Shown: piece after piece, positions 35,790 to 48,260 of the stretch
How positions within the stretch are numbered: the stretch's first letter is position 1
How the letters are laid out: each line of letters starts with the position of its first letter
Origin: Asterias amurensis
Lineage: Eukaryota > Echinodermata > Asteroidea > Forcipulatida > Asteriidae
Direction: 5' to 3'
Assembly (NCBI RefSeq): GCF_032118995.1
Contig: NC_092661.1
Span: 2,482,501-2,546,500, forward strand
DNA: 64,000 nt
The notes under the pieces: model-generated
Seen by the model: only the letters and a program-made list of their open reading frames with translations
What the model was told of the DNA's origin: nothing
Databases searched by the model: none
Translations under genes and position numbers: made by a program

Positions 35790-35798
35790 TATATAAAG
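35790..35798 (+). promoter_or_regulatory. TATA box of tubulin gene 1
   Basis: tatataaag lies 127 bp upstream of the ATG, which predicts transcription start near 35,820. Confidence 0.55.
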
Positions 35799-35924
35799 AG
35801 GTTTGAGGTACCGGTTCTTCATTATTTCGAATCCTGTAACGTACATTGACGACGCTAACAGGGTTTTCCTGAAAAGTCTTACAGGGTTTCTTCGAAGTTT
35901 CTTCTCGGCCACTAATACATCATA

Positions 35925-38900
35925 ATGGTAGGTCATATTCTTTTCCTTTATTCATGTACGTTTATTAATCTGTTTGTTTATTTATTTATTCATTTATTTA
36001 TTTATTTTTGTAGATATAGCCAGGGGAAGCTTAATTTAATCAATATCCAGGCGAAAATAACCAAGAATACAAAACAATATGTATTTAATAATTAAAGTGT
36101 CGCTGGCTACTCTTTTAAGAACCTTAAAATATTAACATTTACATTCGCATTTGCATTAATTGTTTCTAATAACCAGGAAAGATTAAATCAACAACCAGAG
36201 GAAGCTTAAAGCAAATTATTATTTGAAAATAACATAAAGAATACGCAGCAAAACGAATTTAATAACTAAGTGCGTCACACTTTTTTTAGAACCTAAATAG
36301 TAGTGAACATTAAATTTGCATTCTTGTCAAATTGTGCATAAGGTGGACAGTATTTCGTCTAGAATTTTTGTCCAACGTGTTTTTGTTCGTACGGTTAGTA
36401 GAGCACACGACATCGTTACCCCCCCCCCCCCCCGTTTTGTTCTGTTCGTACGGTACAAGTAGAGCGCACGCCATCGCTACCCCCCCCCCACCCCCGCCCC
36501 CACCCAACCCCTTTCATTGCATCGTCATACACACGTGCGCACTTCCATAGAGTAGAGCACACCGGTTTCAACCGGTAATATTTCGCAATGTTCATAGCGT
36601 CTATTTATACACGTGCACGTCTGTTATTGCAAGAAGTCGGACTGTTTGCAAATCGAGCGCGACATTGAATGCTGACCTTCTCATTTAAAGACACTAGACA
36701 CTATTGGTAATTGTCAAAGAACAGTCTTCTCACTCGGTGTATCTCAACATATGCACAAAATAACAAACCTGTGAAAAATTGAGGATAACTATGAAAAAAA
36801 AAACACCCTTGTCACACGAAATTGCGTGCTTTCAGATGCTTGATTTCGAGACCTCAAATTCTAAATCTGAGGTCTCGAAATCAAATTCGTGGAGAATTAC
36901 TTATTTCTCGGAAACTTCAGAGGGAGCCTTTTCTCACAATGTTTTATACTATCAACCTCTGCCCATTACTCGTTACCAAGTAAGGTTTTATGCTAAACAT
37001 TATTTTGAGTAATTACCAAAGTGTCCACTGTCTAAAAAATAAAATAACAATTAGATTTCGTCATGAAGCTTCGATTGCGGTCTCACGTGAATCAGCAACA
37101 CCATAATGCATATAACATACTGCCTGGCAGGGACCGTATAGAAAGTTCAAAGGGAAAGATTTGGAGTTTGATCCGTTTTGTCATTGAATGTTATAAGTTT
37201 AACATGTTGACTTTATTCTTTTAAATTCCTAATTGATATTTTCCTTGAATAAACTTGGAATAAATAGCAAGATGAGGTGTATATAATCGGCTCCACTTAA
37301 AAAAAAAACGGGTCATAATTGACCCAGACTCACGAGGGGGGGGGGGGGGGGGGGGCTGCTGATACATGACAGTCCGACGGAAAAGGATCACAAAATGTGG
37401 TTCTGACTTGAACTACGTCAGTTTACCGCGTCACTTTTACTAAGTACTCCGGGCCATATGGCCCACTACTGCCACAAAACTAGGTCAGGCCCCGGGTCAC
37501 CAGGGTCAATTCTGAAATGGGAGTATTTATAATGCATGACCGCGTTACTATATCAAAGCGCTCTTTGTCACGTAAGGTATGCAGATAATGAGACCCATGT
37601 ACTTAGCACCTTGTAAGGGTTTAGGAGGTGATGCAGTGCAACAGGCCAGAAACACCAGGGCTTACAACCCCCCCCTTCTCCTCACAATAAAGTGTATTGG
37701 GCCAAATTGTATAAAGCCCGTAAGCACAAAAACTTCAGCTTAACAAAAATAGCTTTACCACCCAGAACACCATAAAGTAATGATGCGATTTGTACCACGG
37801 TGATTTCTTGCTTAGCCAATAAATTTGCTTAGCAGAATTTTCTGCTCAACAGCTTAATTAAATTGGGTCATGGTTCCTTCACGTGCGTTTTAAAGAACAA
37901 TAGGACCTAACCCACGAAATGGACGAAGCAACATGATGAGGTGCTTTGCCTGTAGGACAAAAGTGGCATGGCTGGGACTTGAACGGCCACCCCGTACTTA
38001 CATTAATTACATCACCATAACTTGGGTCTGGGCACAACCACCGGATTTATTTCACCATATTTATTTCACAATGTTATAAAAATGTTCCTATGTAAATTGA
38101 ATATACTTTCTCCTGAAGACGAGCAGAGTATACGGTTCGAAACGTCGAGACCAAACCGGCTCTTTTCAGAGCCACCACTCCATCAAAAGAGTTTTTACCC
38201 ATGGTTGTACCCGCAAGTTAACTATTAATATTTATATTTATAGTTGCTCTTATTCTCCACACCATGCAAAGCTTCAAACACCATTTGAATATACTTTGTT
38301 AAATTCATAAGTCAGCGCAAGGCTTCACAGTTTATGCATAATTAGATAAAATAGTCCCAATTTATTTGCACAATTACATACAAATATTTACACAGCTTCT
38401 GAAGCTTACTGTAAGTTAATGATTATAATTATGTTTGGGGCGTATAGTAAAACCACGTGGACTCCGCTCAGTGTGTTGTGTCTATACTCGATAACATAAA
38501 AGCATTGTTATCTGTTTATGCTATCAAAAATTAGTAGGTTGCGACTTAGATCCGAAAATGTACCTGTAGCTGACACCCATGGCATGTATTGATTTTGATG
38601 TAAAGATGTGACTGAGAAACAAATCATTTGTCAGCCCCTGTTTGGTTTATTGTAAAAGCATTCGAATTAAAGCAGACTAGAAGCCGAAACAAATTAAAAA
38701 TACGGATGTTAGAAATGGAAAATAAAATTCGTTTACAAATGCTTTAAAAAAATTGGGCTAATTGCCAGCTCAGAGATCTGAACTATTTGACTTCATAACA
38801 AAACTAAAGACTATTGGAACCGTCAACAAAGGGACACTTCAACGTGAACTTGAACCATCTCAACATGTAAAATAATTGATAATATAAACATTATCTATTA

Positions 38901-41900
38901 TTGTACACGGCAGAATAGTTTCGAAAAGCCACGTGTGTCGATATTCTGGAGCAAAGGTATACGAACTGATGGGAACTAGTGTTTCGATTGCTTCGCCAAC
39001 AAAATGTAAACGAAATTTCAACTAAAAATGACAAAGAATTAATTTTTATTTTATTTAAATGACACGTAGGGGAAAGACTCAACAAGTCACACTACGATTT
39101 TTAACCTCTCAAAAAATAATATTATTACTATTAAAAACATACAATTGATGAAAACTTATTCCGATAACAAATGTGGACTCCAATGGATCTCAGCAACTAC
39201 ATCTCGGGGTCAAATTGACCCAGAATCCGGGTTCTGCTTTCTGGGTCAGTTTGAACCAATTCTGGGTCATTTTGAGTCGCACTGTCCCAAAAGCTGGATT
39301 CGACCCGGAAGTTGTTAGAGTGTAAACAGAAACAAAAAGTAGCTTTAACAACACAAGACAGTTTTTAAAGGGTTGAAACAAAAATGCATTATAAAAACAT
39401 AGTTTATGTACTTCAATTTTATTTGTATTGTTATCCTTCCAGCATGCAATGTTTCAAGTTTTACTTAAAATATCTTCTTTTTTTTCAGCGGGAAGTACTC
39501 TCAATCCACATCGGGCAGGCCGGAGTCCAGATGGGCAATGCCTGCTGGGAGCTGTACTGCCTGGAGCACGGCATACAGCCTGATGGTCGGTTGTCTGACG
39601 ATAAGACCGCGAACTCTTGCTCTGAAGCTTTTAACACCTTCTTCAGCGAGACGAGCGGCGGTCAGCACACACCAAGGGCTATAATGCTCGATCTTGAACC
39701 CACTGTTGTTGGTAAGTAGAATATTACTCTTTCCTGATTAAACGCACTGGACACTAATTGGTAATTAGGCCTATTTAAAATAATTGTCAGCATAAAAACT
39801 TACTTGGTAACATTAACAAGCAATGGAGAGCTGTTGATAGTATAAAACATTGTGAAAAACAGATCCCTCTGAAGTAATGTAGTTTTTTTAGAAGTCATTC
39901 CTCACTAAAATATTTGAATTTAATCCGATACCTCGATCAGCTGATGCTTAACACAGGATTCTCTTGCTTAGCAAAAACAGTTTACCAACCAACATTCCAT
40001 GAAGTTTACATGGTTGTGACTGGTGCCCCACTAATTTGTTGCTTAGCAAAGACATTGATAAGCAGTATTTTCTGCTAAACAGCTTTATGAAAATGGGCCC
40101 TGGATTGGGGTTGGATCAATGTGCCCGAACCATTTTGCTTATTAAAGGCAGTGGACACTATTGGTAGTTACTCAAAATATTAATTAGCATAAAACCTTTC
40201 TTGGTGACAAGTAATGGGGAGAGGTTGATGGTATAAAACATTGTGAGAAACGGCTCCCTCTGAAGTGTCATAGTTTTTGAGAAAGAAGTAATTTTCCACG
40301 AATTTGATTTCGAGACCTCAGGTTTAGAACTTGAGGTCTCGAAATCAACCATCTAAACGCACACAACTTCGTGTGACAAGGGTGTTTTTTCTTTCATTAT
40401 TATCTCTCAAGTTCGACGACCGATTGAGCTCAAAGTTTCACAGGTTTGTTATTTTATGCATCTGTTGAGATACATCTGTGAAGGCTAGTCTTTGACAATT
40501 ACCAATAGAGTCCACTGTCTTTAAACTTCCGTAAATAATTTGCATTCTTGTAGATGAAGTCCGAACTGGAACCTACCGCCAGCTGTTCCACCCTGAGCAG
40601 TTGATTTCAGGCAAGGAGGATGCCGCTAACAACTACGCCAGAGGTCACTTCACCGTCGGCAAGTGCATTGTGGACAAAGTGCTTGACAGGATACGAAAAC
40701 TGGCAAGTTATGTATTTTTTAAAGTGGTTTCCCCGGTCAATCGTAGCAGCAATTGAAACAGTTTTCTTAAAAACCTGTATCTGTTTAGTTATAATAATTG
40801 GAATGCATTTCGTTTGTAACACATTGTCCGTATTTTTGGTCGTAACAACCGAAATCCCAAGCCCCGTTGCAGGTTTTTAAAACGGTTTCAGAGTTTCCTC
40901 GACTATGACTTCATTTCAGAGAAAACGCTGTCACAGAATGTTTTATTTTATTTTATGTATGAACTACATAATCAGTGAGCTTTCAGCCTAAAATAAAAGT
41001 ATGATTTTTTTTCATATCAACCCTGAATAACATCTTTATTCGTCCAATTTTACTTTTCGTCATTATTTGTGGTATAAGATGCATACAAATAAGACTAAAA
41101 CCTATAAAAAAAAAAAAATGTTTTACTTCGAAAATGATTGTTTTTTTTTGCCAAACAATAACTCTGAAGACAATTCCTGATCAATTAATATCCAATTTAT
41201 ATCCAGGAACTTAGAAAATCTGCAAAAACAACTTGATGAATTCATAAAGCAATGCTCTATGATGAAGTCCATACAGTTTGCACCTATATGACCTTAGTAT
41301 AAACCAAAAGCATTTTTAAAGTTAATTTCAATATTCATCTTCTTGATCAACAGGCTGATAACTGCAATGGGCTTCAGGGCTTCCTCATCTTCCACAGCTT
41401 CGGTGGTGGTACCGGCTCTGGCTTCACCTCCCTCCTGATGGAGCGTCTCTCTGTCGACTATGGCAAGAAACCGAAGCTTGAATTCGCCATCTACCCCTCA
41501 CCCAATCTCGCCTCAGCGGTGGTTGAGCCCTACAATGGCGTACTGAGCACTCACACTATCATAGAACACTCTGACTGTGCCTTCATGGTCGACAACGAAG
41601 CCATCTACGACATCTGTAAGCGAAACATGGACATCGACAAGCAGACGTTCACCAACGTCAACCGACTGATTGCTCAGATAGTGTCGTCGATCACGGCATC
41701 ACTGAGGTTCGATGGCTCCCTCAACGTCGACTTGACGGAGTTCCAGACCAACTTGGTGCCCTACCCTCGAATTCATTTCCCACTGGTCACCTATGCTCCA
41801 ATTATTTCTGCTGAGAAGGCCTACCATGAGCAGCTGAGTGTTGCAGAGATCACCAATGCCTGCTTCGAGCCGGCCAACCAGATGGTGAAGTGCGATCCCC

Positions 41901-42328
41901 GTCACGGCAAGTACATGGCCTGCTGCCTCCTGTACCGTGGTGATGTCGTTCCCAAGGATGTCAACGCTGCCATCGCAACCATCAAGACCAAGCGTACCAT
42001 CCAGTTCGTCGACTGGTGTCCAACTGGCTTCAAGGTGGGCATCAACTACCAGCCTCCTACCGTGGTACCCGGTGGTGATCTGGCCAAGGTGCAGCGTGCC
42101 GTCTGCATGCTAAGCAACACCACCGCCATCGCCGAGGCCTGGGCTCGTCTGGATCATAAGTTTGATCTGATGTACGCCAAGCGTGCCTTCGTCCACTGGT
42201 ACGTAGGAGAGGGTATGGAGGAGGGTGAGTTCTCTGAGGCTCGTGAGGATCTGGCTGCCCTGGAGAAGGACTACGAAGAGGTCGGAATCGATTCAACAGA
42301 TCCTGTGGAAGAAGATGAGGAGTTCTAA
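35925..42328 (+). CDS. Alpha-tubulin gene 1 (4 exons, 449 aa)
   Basis: Alpha-tubulin pairs with beta-tubulin to form the GTP-bound heterodimer of microtubules. Coding exons: 35,925-35,927 (ATG only, donor gtaggt), 39,489-39,711, 40,554-40,702 and 41,354-42,328. The protein starts [18 protein letters not shown], has Lys40 (the luminal acetylation site) in DDKTANS, the GGGTGSG phosphate-binding signature, and the catalytic Glu of the alpha subunit in DLTEFQTN. It ends EEDEEF, with Phe instead of the usual terminal Tyr. Exon 4 is close to canonical animal alpha-tubulin. Exon 3 ends CTG followed by gcaagt, so intron 3 uses a GC-AG donor. Introns hold MITE copies. A poly(A) signal AATAAA lies at 42,933-42,938. 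It is intact and probably functional; no single vertebrate orthologue can be named. Confidence 0.95.
36685..37034. mobile_element. TTAA-flanked MITE in intron 1 of gene 1
   Basis: It starts TTAA then agacactagacactattgg and ends gtgtccactgtct. It has the internal hairpin gagacctcaaatt / aatctgaggtctc shared by the family. Confidence 0.75.
37696..37870. mobile_element. AGGGCCC-family MITE, diverged, in intron 1 of gene 1
   Basis: Inverted ttgggccaaatt and aaattgggt ends enclose gcttaacaaa-type motifs. An older copy of the family. Confidence 0.5.
38100..38205 (+). repeat. Repeat fragment with histone-type stem-loop
   Basis: It contains cggttcgaaacgtcgag followed by GGCTCTTTTCAGAGCC at 38,158-38,173, which is identical in form to the 3' stem-loop of metazoan replication-dependent histone mRNAs, then accact. 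The same gttcgaaacgtcgag motif without the stem-loop lies near 48,341. It looks like the 3' end of a dispersed retroelement, not a histone gene, since no histone ORF is nearby. Confidence 0.5.
39195..39320. repeat. gggtcaaattgaccc repeat in intron 1 of gene 1
   Basis: Inverted motifs around gggtcaaattgacccagaat and repeated ctgggtca. A related acgggtcataattgaccc piece lies near 37,309. A palindromic dispersed repeat; boundaries unclear. Confidence 0.35.
39744..39930. mobile_element. Partial TTAA-family MITE in intron 2 of gene 1
   Basis: Left-half similarity to the family (gcactggacactaattggta, then gttgatagtataaaacattg) without the second half. Confidence 0.55.
40142..40524. mobile_element. 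TTAA-flanked MITE, intact, in intron 2 of gene 1
   Basis: TTAA + aggcagtggacactattggt at the start, caatagagtccactgtct + TTAA at the end, and a central fold-back (gagacctcagg / cttgaggtctc). A TTAA duplication points to a piggyBac-type target site. It ends 30 bp before exon 3. Confidence 0.85.
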
Positions 42329-42960
42329 ACCGTATAAACAGTAACTAATGTATTTGATGCATCTCAGAGAGCGTCTTAAAAGTAGGAACGGTCGGAACAT
42401 TCTGGATTGGTTAAATAACCCAGCAGGCGTATCTGGACCGATCCACTTGACTCCGTCTGAACGTTCACGATACCAACACTTGGCTTGAAACAATGACGCG
42501 GTCCAGAGGAACATTTCCGACTTCGGACCTTGCCCCTTTACAGAATCTCGGATTTAAACAGCACACTGGTTCGCAGTCGCTCCCTCACATTTATTCTTAA
42601 GATTCTTGCTATCTGCGATATCGGGCCATTCTAAACTGGGCGTTGTTGGCAACCCACCTCCAAGCAGTGACGGTGCAGAGTGTCATCGACGTGTGCTACA
42701 TATTGACCTAATGACATTGTTTTACTGCGTAAGATATTCGCAACTGAAGACTTTGAAAAAGAAAGTGCTTTGGAAAGTCACTTATTGAAGTGAAATTAAT
42801 TAACAAATTAAAGTGTATTTTTGTGTATTTCTTAAAAGTAATGGTTAATATTTCATATTATGATCTCGATTTCGTCAACCACAATTTAAAGTACTTACTC
42901 CTTTGTATAGTGTGTCAACTTCGAGTTGAATTAATAAAACTGGTTTTATAATCTTGTTAT
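42329..42960 (+). other. 3' untranslated region of tubulin gene 1
   Basis: From the stop to just past AATAAA at 42,933. No repeat is obvious. Confidence 0.6.
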
Positions 42961-43084
42961 AATATTATGTATATATTTATATCATTTTTCTTTCCATTTT
43001 CTTGTCATTGTTTTCAATTTGATGTAACCCTATTGTATCCCAACATAATGAGGCAAAAAATGTTCAAACATCCCTTTAATTTAC

Positions 43085-43390
43085 TTAAAGGGAGGGTATT
43101 TGATACTTACTCCAATTATAAACAAGTTGCTTGGTAAAAAGCACCGGAGAGCTGTTGATTTTATAAAACATTACTAGAAACGACACCCTCTAAAGTGATA
43201 TCTTTAGTAAAAGGGGTAAACCTCACCCAAAAATTGATTCTGATATGGGGAAGGCTTCAGACACAAATCCGGTCTCGGGCTACAGTGTTTCTTGCAACTT
43301 TGATGGCCAATTGATCCAAAATTTTCACAAGTTTGTTATTGTTTGCAAATGTTAGGATACACCAAGTGAGAAAACGGGTCTTGCTGCCAC
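43085..43390. mobile_element. Old TTAA-family MITE copy
   Basis: Starts TTAA then agggagggtatttg. It shares gagagctgttgattttataa and the caccaagtgagaa end with the family but is diverged. Confidence 0.5.
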
Positions 43391-43985
43391 AACTTTTTTT
43401 CTTATATAGATGTTTTCTTCTTCATAAAAGTGTTTAAATGTTTATTAAAATAGGAAAACCTTCTAATCCAAACTTGTAAATTGAAAAATTACAATAAATA
43501 TACAGTTTGTGTAAACACTGTCAAAGCTGGGTGCTGTTTTACTGGAATTATTTACGTTTTGTGACGTCATTTAGGGAGAGTCTACCTCATGTTTATTGAC
43601 CTTTATCGTGGTGCAGCCATCTTGAATTTCAAGAAACCGAGGCTGGAAGAACAAAATAGTCTGGTTCCTATTTGCAAAATGATTATTAGCATACATTATT
43701 GTTTTTTGATATGTGGAACATGACCAAGATGGAGGCATCATGACAATGGTCTATAGCCAAAGACCTTGCTGCATCAAGCCGGAACCGAATTGGCTGCTAC
43801 GGATACGGCTCTGGCTGGATTGCCGCGTCATTATGTGTTGATGTAATAAGACGTCATGAGCAACACCCTTTAACAACAGTTTTAGCTGTAGCCATCTATT
43901 CAGAAACGGTCTCACAAACCCCAACAAAAGTAGCATACCACCTTTCTCAAACTGTAAGGAATCTCGGCCATCTCTCTCTCGATAC

Positions 43986-44370
43986 TTAAAGGCAGTGGAC
44001 ACTACTGGTAATTGTCAAAGGCTAGCCTTCAAGTTGGTGTATCTCAACATATGCATCAAATAACAAACCTTTGAAAATTTGAGCTCAATCGGTCGTCGAA
44101 GTTTCGAGATAATAATGAAAGAAAAAACACCCTTGTCACACGAAGTTGTGTGCGTTTAGATGGTTGATTTCGAGACCTCAAGTTCTAAATCTGAGGTCTC
44201 GAAATCAAATTTGTGGAGAATTACTTCTTTCTCGAAAACTAAGGCACTTCAGAGGGAGCCGTTTCTCACAATGTTTAATACCACCAACCTCTACCCATTA
44301 CTCGTAATCAAGAAAGGTTTTATGCTAATAATTATTTTGAGTAATTACCAAAAGTGTCTACTGCCTTTAA
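43986..44370. mobile_element. TTAA-flanked MITE, intact
   Basis: TTAA + aggcagtggacactactggt to gtctactgcct + TTAA, with the family fold-back near 44,170-44,205. It lies just upstream of the 30-bp array. Confidence 0.85.
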
Positions 44371-44446
44371 ACCTATAGTTCATTTTCATTAACTTCGTAT
44401 TAAGAACTCACAAGCACTGGACATCAATTTGTGATTGTCAAAGACC

Positions 44447-46937
44447 ATGTATACACAAGTCAATGGGAAACTAAACAACAATACACATGTCAATGGCAAA
44501 CTACACAACCATACACAAGTCAATGGGACACTTCACAACCATACACAAGTCACCGGGACACTTCACAACCATACACAAGTCAATGGGACACTTCACAACC
44601 ATACACAAGTCAATGGGACACTTCACAACCTAACACAAGTCAATGGGACACTTCACAACCTTACACAAGTCAATGGGACACTTCACAACCATACACAAGT
44701 CAATGGGACACTTCACAACCATACACAAGTCAATGGGACACTTCACAACCATACACGAGTCAACGGGAAACTACACAACCATACACAAGTCAATGGGAAA
44801 CTACACAACCATACACAAGTCAATGGCAAACTACACAACCATACACAAGTCAATGGGACACTTCACAACCATACACAAGTCAATGGGACACTTAACAACC
44901 ATACACAAGTCGATGGGACACTTCACAACCATACACAAGTCAATGGGACACTTCACAACCATACACAAGTCAATGGGACACTTCACAACCATACGCAAGT
45001 CAATGGGAAACTACACAACCATACACAAGTCAATGGGAAACTACACAACCATACACAAGTCAATGGGGAACTACACAACCATTCACAAGTCAATGGGAAA
45101 CTACACAACCATACACAAGTCAATGGCAAACTACACAACCATACACAAGTCAATGGGAAACTACACAACCATACACAAGTCAATGGGACACTTCACAACC
45201 ATACACAAGTCAATGGAAAACTACACAACCATACACAAGTCAATGGGCAACTACACAACCATCCACAAGTCAACGGAAAACTACACAACCATACACAAGT
45301 CAATGAAAAACTACACAACCATACACAAGTCAATAGAACTACACAACCATACACAAGTCAATGAAAAACTACACAACAATACACAAGTCAATGGAAAACT
45401 ACACAACCATACACAAGTCAATGAAAAACTACACAACAATACACAAGTCAATGGGAAACTACACAACAATACACATGTCAATGGCAAACTACACAACCAT
45501 ACACAAGTCAATAGAACTACACAACTATACACAAGTCAATGGGAAACTACACAACCGTACACAAGTCAATGGGAAACTACACAACCATACACAAGTCAAT
45601 GGCAAACTCCACAACCATACACAAGTCAAAGGGAAACTACACAATCATACACAAGTCAATGGGAAACTATACAACCATACACAAGTCAATGGGAAACTAC
45701 ACAACCATACACAAGTCAATGGGACACTTCACAACCATACACAAGTCAATGGGAAACTTCACAACCATAGACAAGTCAATGGCAAACTACACAACCATAC
45801 ACAATGCAATGGGAAACTACACTACCATACACATGTCAATGGGAAACTACACAACCATACACAATGCAATGGGAAACTTCACAACCATACACAATGCAAT
45901 GGGAAACTACACAACCATACACAAGTCAATGGGAAACTACACGACCATACACATGTCAATGGGAAACTACACAACCATACACAAGTCAATGGGGAACTAC
46001 ACAACCATACACAAGTCAATGGGAAACTACACAACCATACACAAGTCAATGGCAAACTACACAACCATACACAAGTCAATGGGAAACTACACAACCATAC
46101 ACAAGTCAATGGGACACTTCACAACCATACACAAGTCAATGGGAAACTACACAACCATACACAAGTCAATGGGCAACTACACAACCATCCACAAGTCAAC
46201 GGAAAACTACACAACCATACACAAGTCAATGAAAAACTACACAACAATACACAAGTCAATGGAAAACTACACAACAATACACAAGGCAATGACAAACTAC
46301 ACAAACATACACAAGTCAATGGGAAACTACACAACAATACACATGTCAATGGCAAACTACACAACCATACACAAGTCAATAGAACTACACAACCATACAC
46401 AAGTCAATGGGAAACTACACAACCGTACACAAGTCAATGGGAAACTACACAACCATACACAAGTCAATGGGAAACTCCACAACCATACACAAGTCAAAGG
46501 GAAACTACACAATCATACACAAGTCAATGGGAAACTATATGACCATACACAAGTCAAAGGGAAACTACACAACCATACACAAGTCAATGGCAAACTACAC
46601 AACCATACACAAGTCAATGGGAAACTACACAACCATACACAAGTCAATGGCAAACTACACAACCATACACAATTTCAAGGGAAACTACACAACCATACAC
46701 AAGTCAATGGGAAACTACACAACCATACACAAGTCAACGGGAAACTACACAACCATACACAAGTCAATGGGAAACTACACAACCATACACAAGTCAACGG
46801 GAAACTACACAACCATACACAAGTCAACGGGAAACTACACAACCATACACAAGTCAATGGGAAACTACACAACCATACACAATGCAATGGGAAACTACAC
46901 AACCACACACAAGTCAATGGGAAACTACACAACCATA
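44447..46937 (+). repeat. 30-bp minisatellite array, about 83 copies
   Basis: The unit caatgggaaactacacaacc + atacacaagt is repeated for 2.5 kb, with gggacacttc, aatgcaatgg and ggcaaactac variants. Three 28-bp units (caatagaactac type) occur near 45,331, 45,511 and 46,377. A block recurs about 866 bp apart (for example 45,627 and 46,494), so part of the array was duplicated. Because 30 is divisible by three, long frames exist on both strands; all are artefacts. Confidence 0.95.
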
Positions 46938-47605
46938 CCAGAGATGCCAAGTCCAGAGGCCAGCAATGCGTGAGTTTTTTCAAAGCCCCCCCCCCCCGAA
47001 AAAAAATTGCCAGTTTTAGAAAGCCTTCCGAAATTGCCGCCCAACTTTTTTTTTTTTTTTTTTTTTTTTATAAAAACAAAAAAGCAGAAATTTAATGGTG
47101 GACAAGTGTTCCAAAATGCATCAAAAACCTCTTCAGAATAATTAAAACTCCCATGAGGTACACAGGAGATGTTGATGGTTAATCTGGAGGTACGATTGTG
47201 TCAAATTTTTTCCTTCCAAACTAAAACGAAATCGACTAAAAATGTTCAAAATCCTCCGCTCTCTTCTTCTGCCTGTTGTGTCTTCGCTAGTGTAACGCAT
47301 TTAACGAATTTGCCTAACGAATCGGGCAAAGGCGTGCCCAATCTGCAAATTTGCGCTCTGTTTTGCACAAAGTCTGTACAAAAAATGATGATTCTGGTAA
47401 ACTACGTGCAATCTGAACATTATGCAAACAGTGTAGATTGCGTTTTTTTGTACACACAAGCTCGATTTGGCAATGCATGTCGTTAATTTTTTTCTTTCCC
47501 CGGTCTGGCCCCAATGCGTGACAAAATGGTTGCTCTGCGTGTAAGCGTGAGACAGAGCCCAAATGCGTGAGCCTCACGCCTAATGCGTGAGACTTGGTAG
47601 GTATG
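46938..47605. mobile_element. Candidate DNA element with gcgtgag subterminal motifs
   Basis: The left end has gatgccaagtc ... aatgcgtgag. The right end has gcctcacgcctaatgcgtgag then acttggtaggta, giving approximate inverted ends (ccaagtc / gacttgg). It interrupts the end of the 30-bp array. No transposase frame and no clear target-site duplication. Confidence 0.35.
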
Positions 47606-47617
47606 TGTATTCTCACT

Positions 47618-47946
47618 TGGTGTATCCTAACATCAGTACAGCCCAACATATACATGAAACAACAAATCGTTGAGAATTTGAACTAAATTGGTCGTCGAAG
47701 TTGCAGAAGAATACTGCAAGAAAAAAACACCCTCGTTGCAAAAATTGCTTTGATTTCAGATGCCCAATAAAGTGCTTCAGGGCTGAAGTTTATTTATTTG
47801 AGTGAGAAATTCCCCTTATTTAAAAAACAAGTAATTTCAGAAGGAGGCGTTTCTCACAATGTTTTAGACTATCAACAGTTCTCCATTGCTCCTTACCAAG
47901 TGTTTATGCTAACAATTATTGCAATAAGAGTGTCCAATGCAAATAA
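47618..47946. mobile_element. Diverged TTAA-family MITE
   Basis: Carries ttctcacttggtgtatcc, aagaaaaaaacaccct, ggaggcgtttctcacaatg and agagtgtccaatgc in family order. Both ends are eroded. Confidence 0.5.
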
Positions 47947-48260
47947 AAAAATGCTGAAAATAATCACCAACCTGGTGTTTTTACGACTTGTTTCAAGGCC
48001 AACAACCCCTCCCCAACCATCCCAACCAAAACACTACCACCAACATTAGCTACTAATAATAATTATCGGCAGTATGCGTGAGTGCATAGCTGTATACGTG
48101 TACTTTTGCATATTATTGTAAAATAAAAAATGCTATTAATTTTCGTACCAGACTATCAAACGGCGTTCTCAAACTAACCAACCAACCAACCAACCGACCA
48201 AAGGCTTCAAGCGTGGATTTCTAATCGTATAAGACAGTTTGTTTGTTTCTGTGGAGAACA

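Noticed and set aside
44447-46937. CRISPR array
   Set aside because: The units are contiguous with no unique spacers, and the DNA is plainly animal nuclear sequence.
44431-47095. Long His/Thr/Asn-rich open frames on both strands
   Set aside because: They are the 30-bp unit read in several frames; a unit length divisible by three removes stops without any coding meaning.
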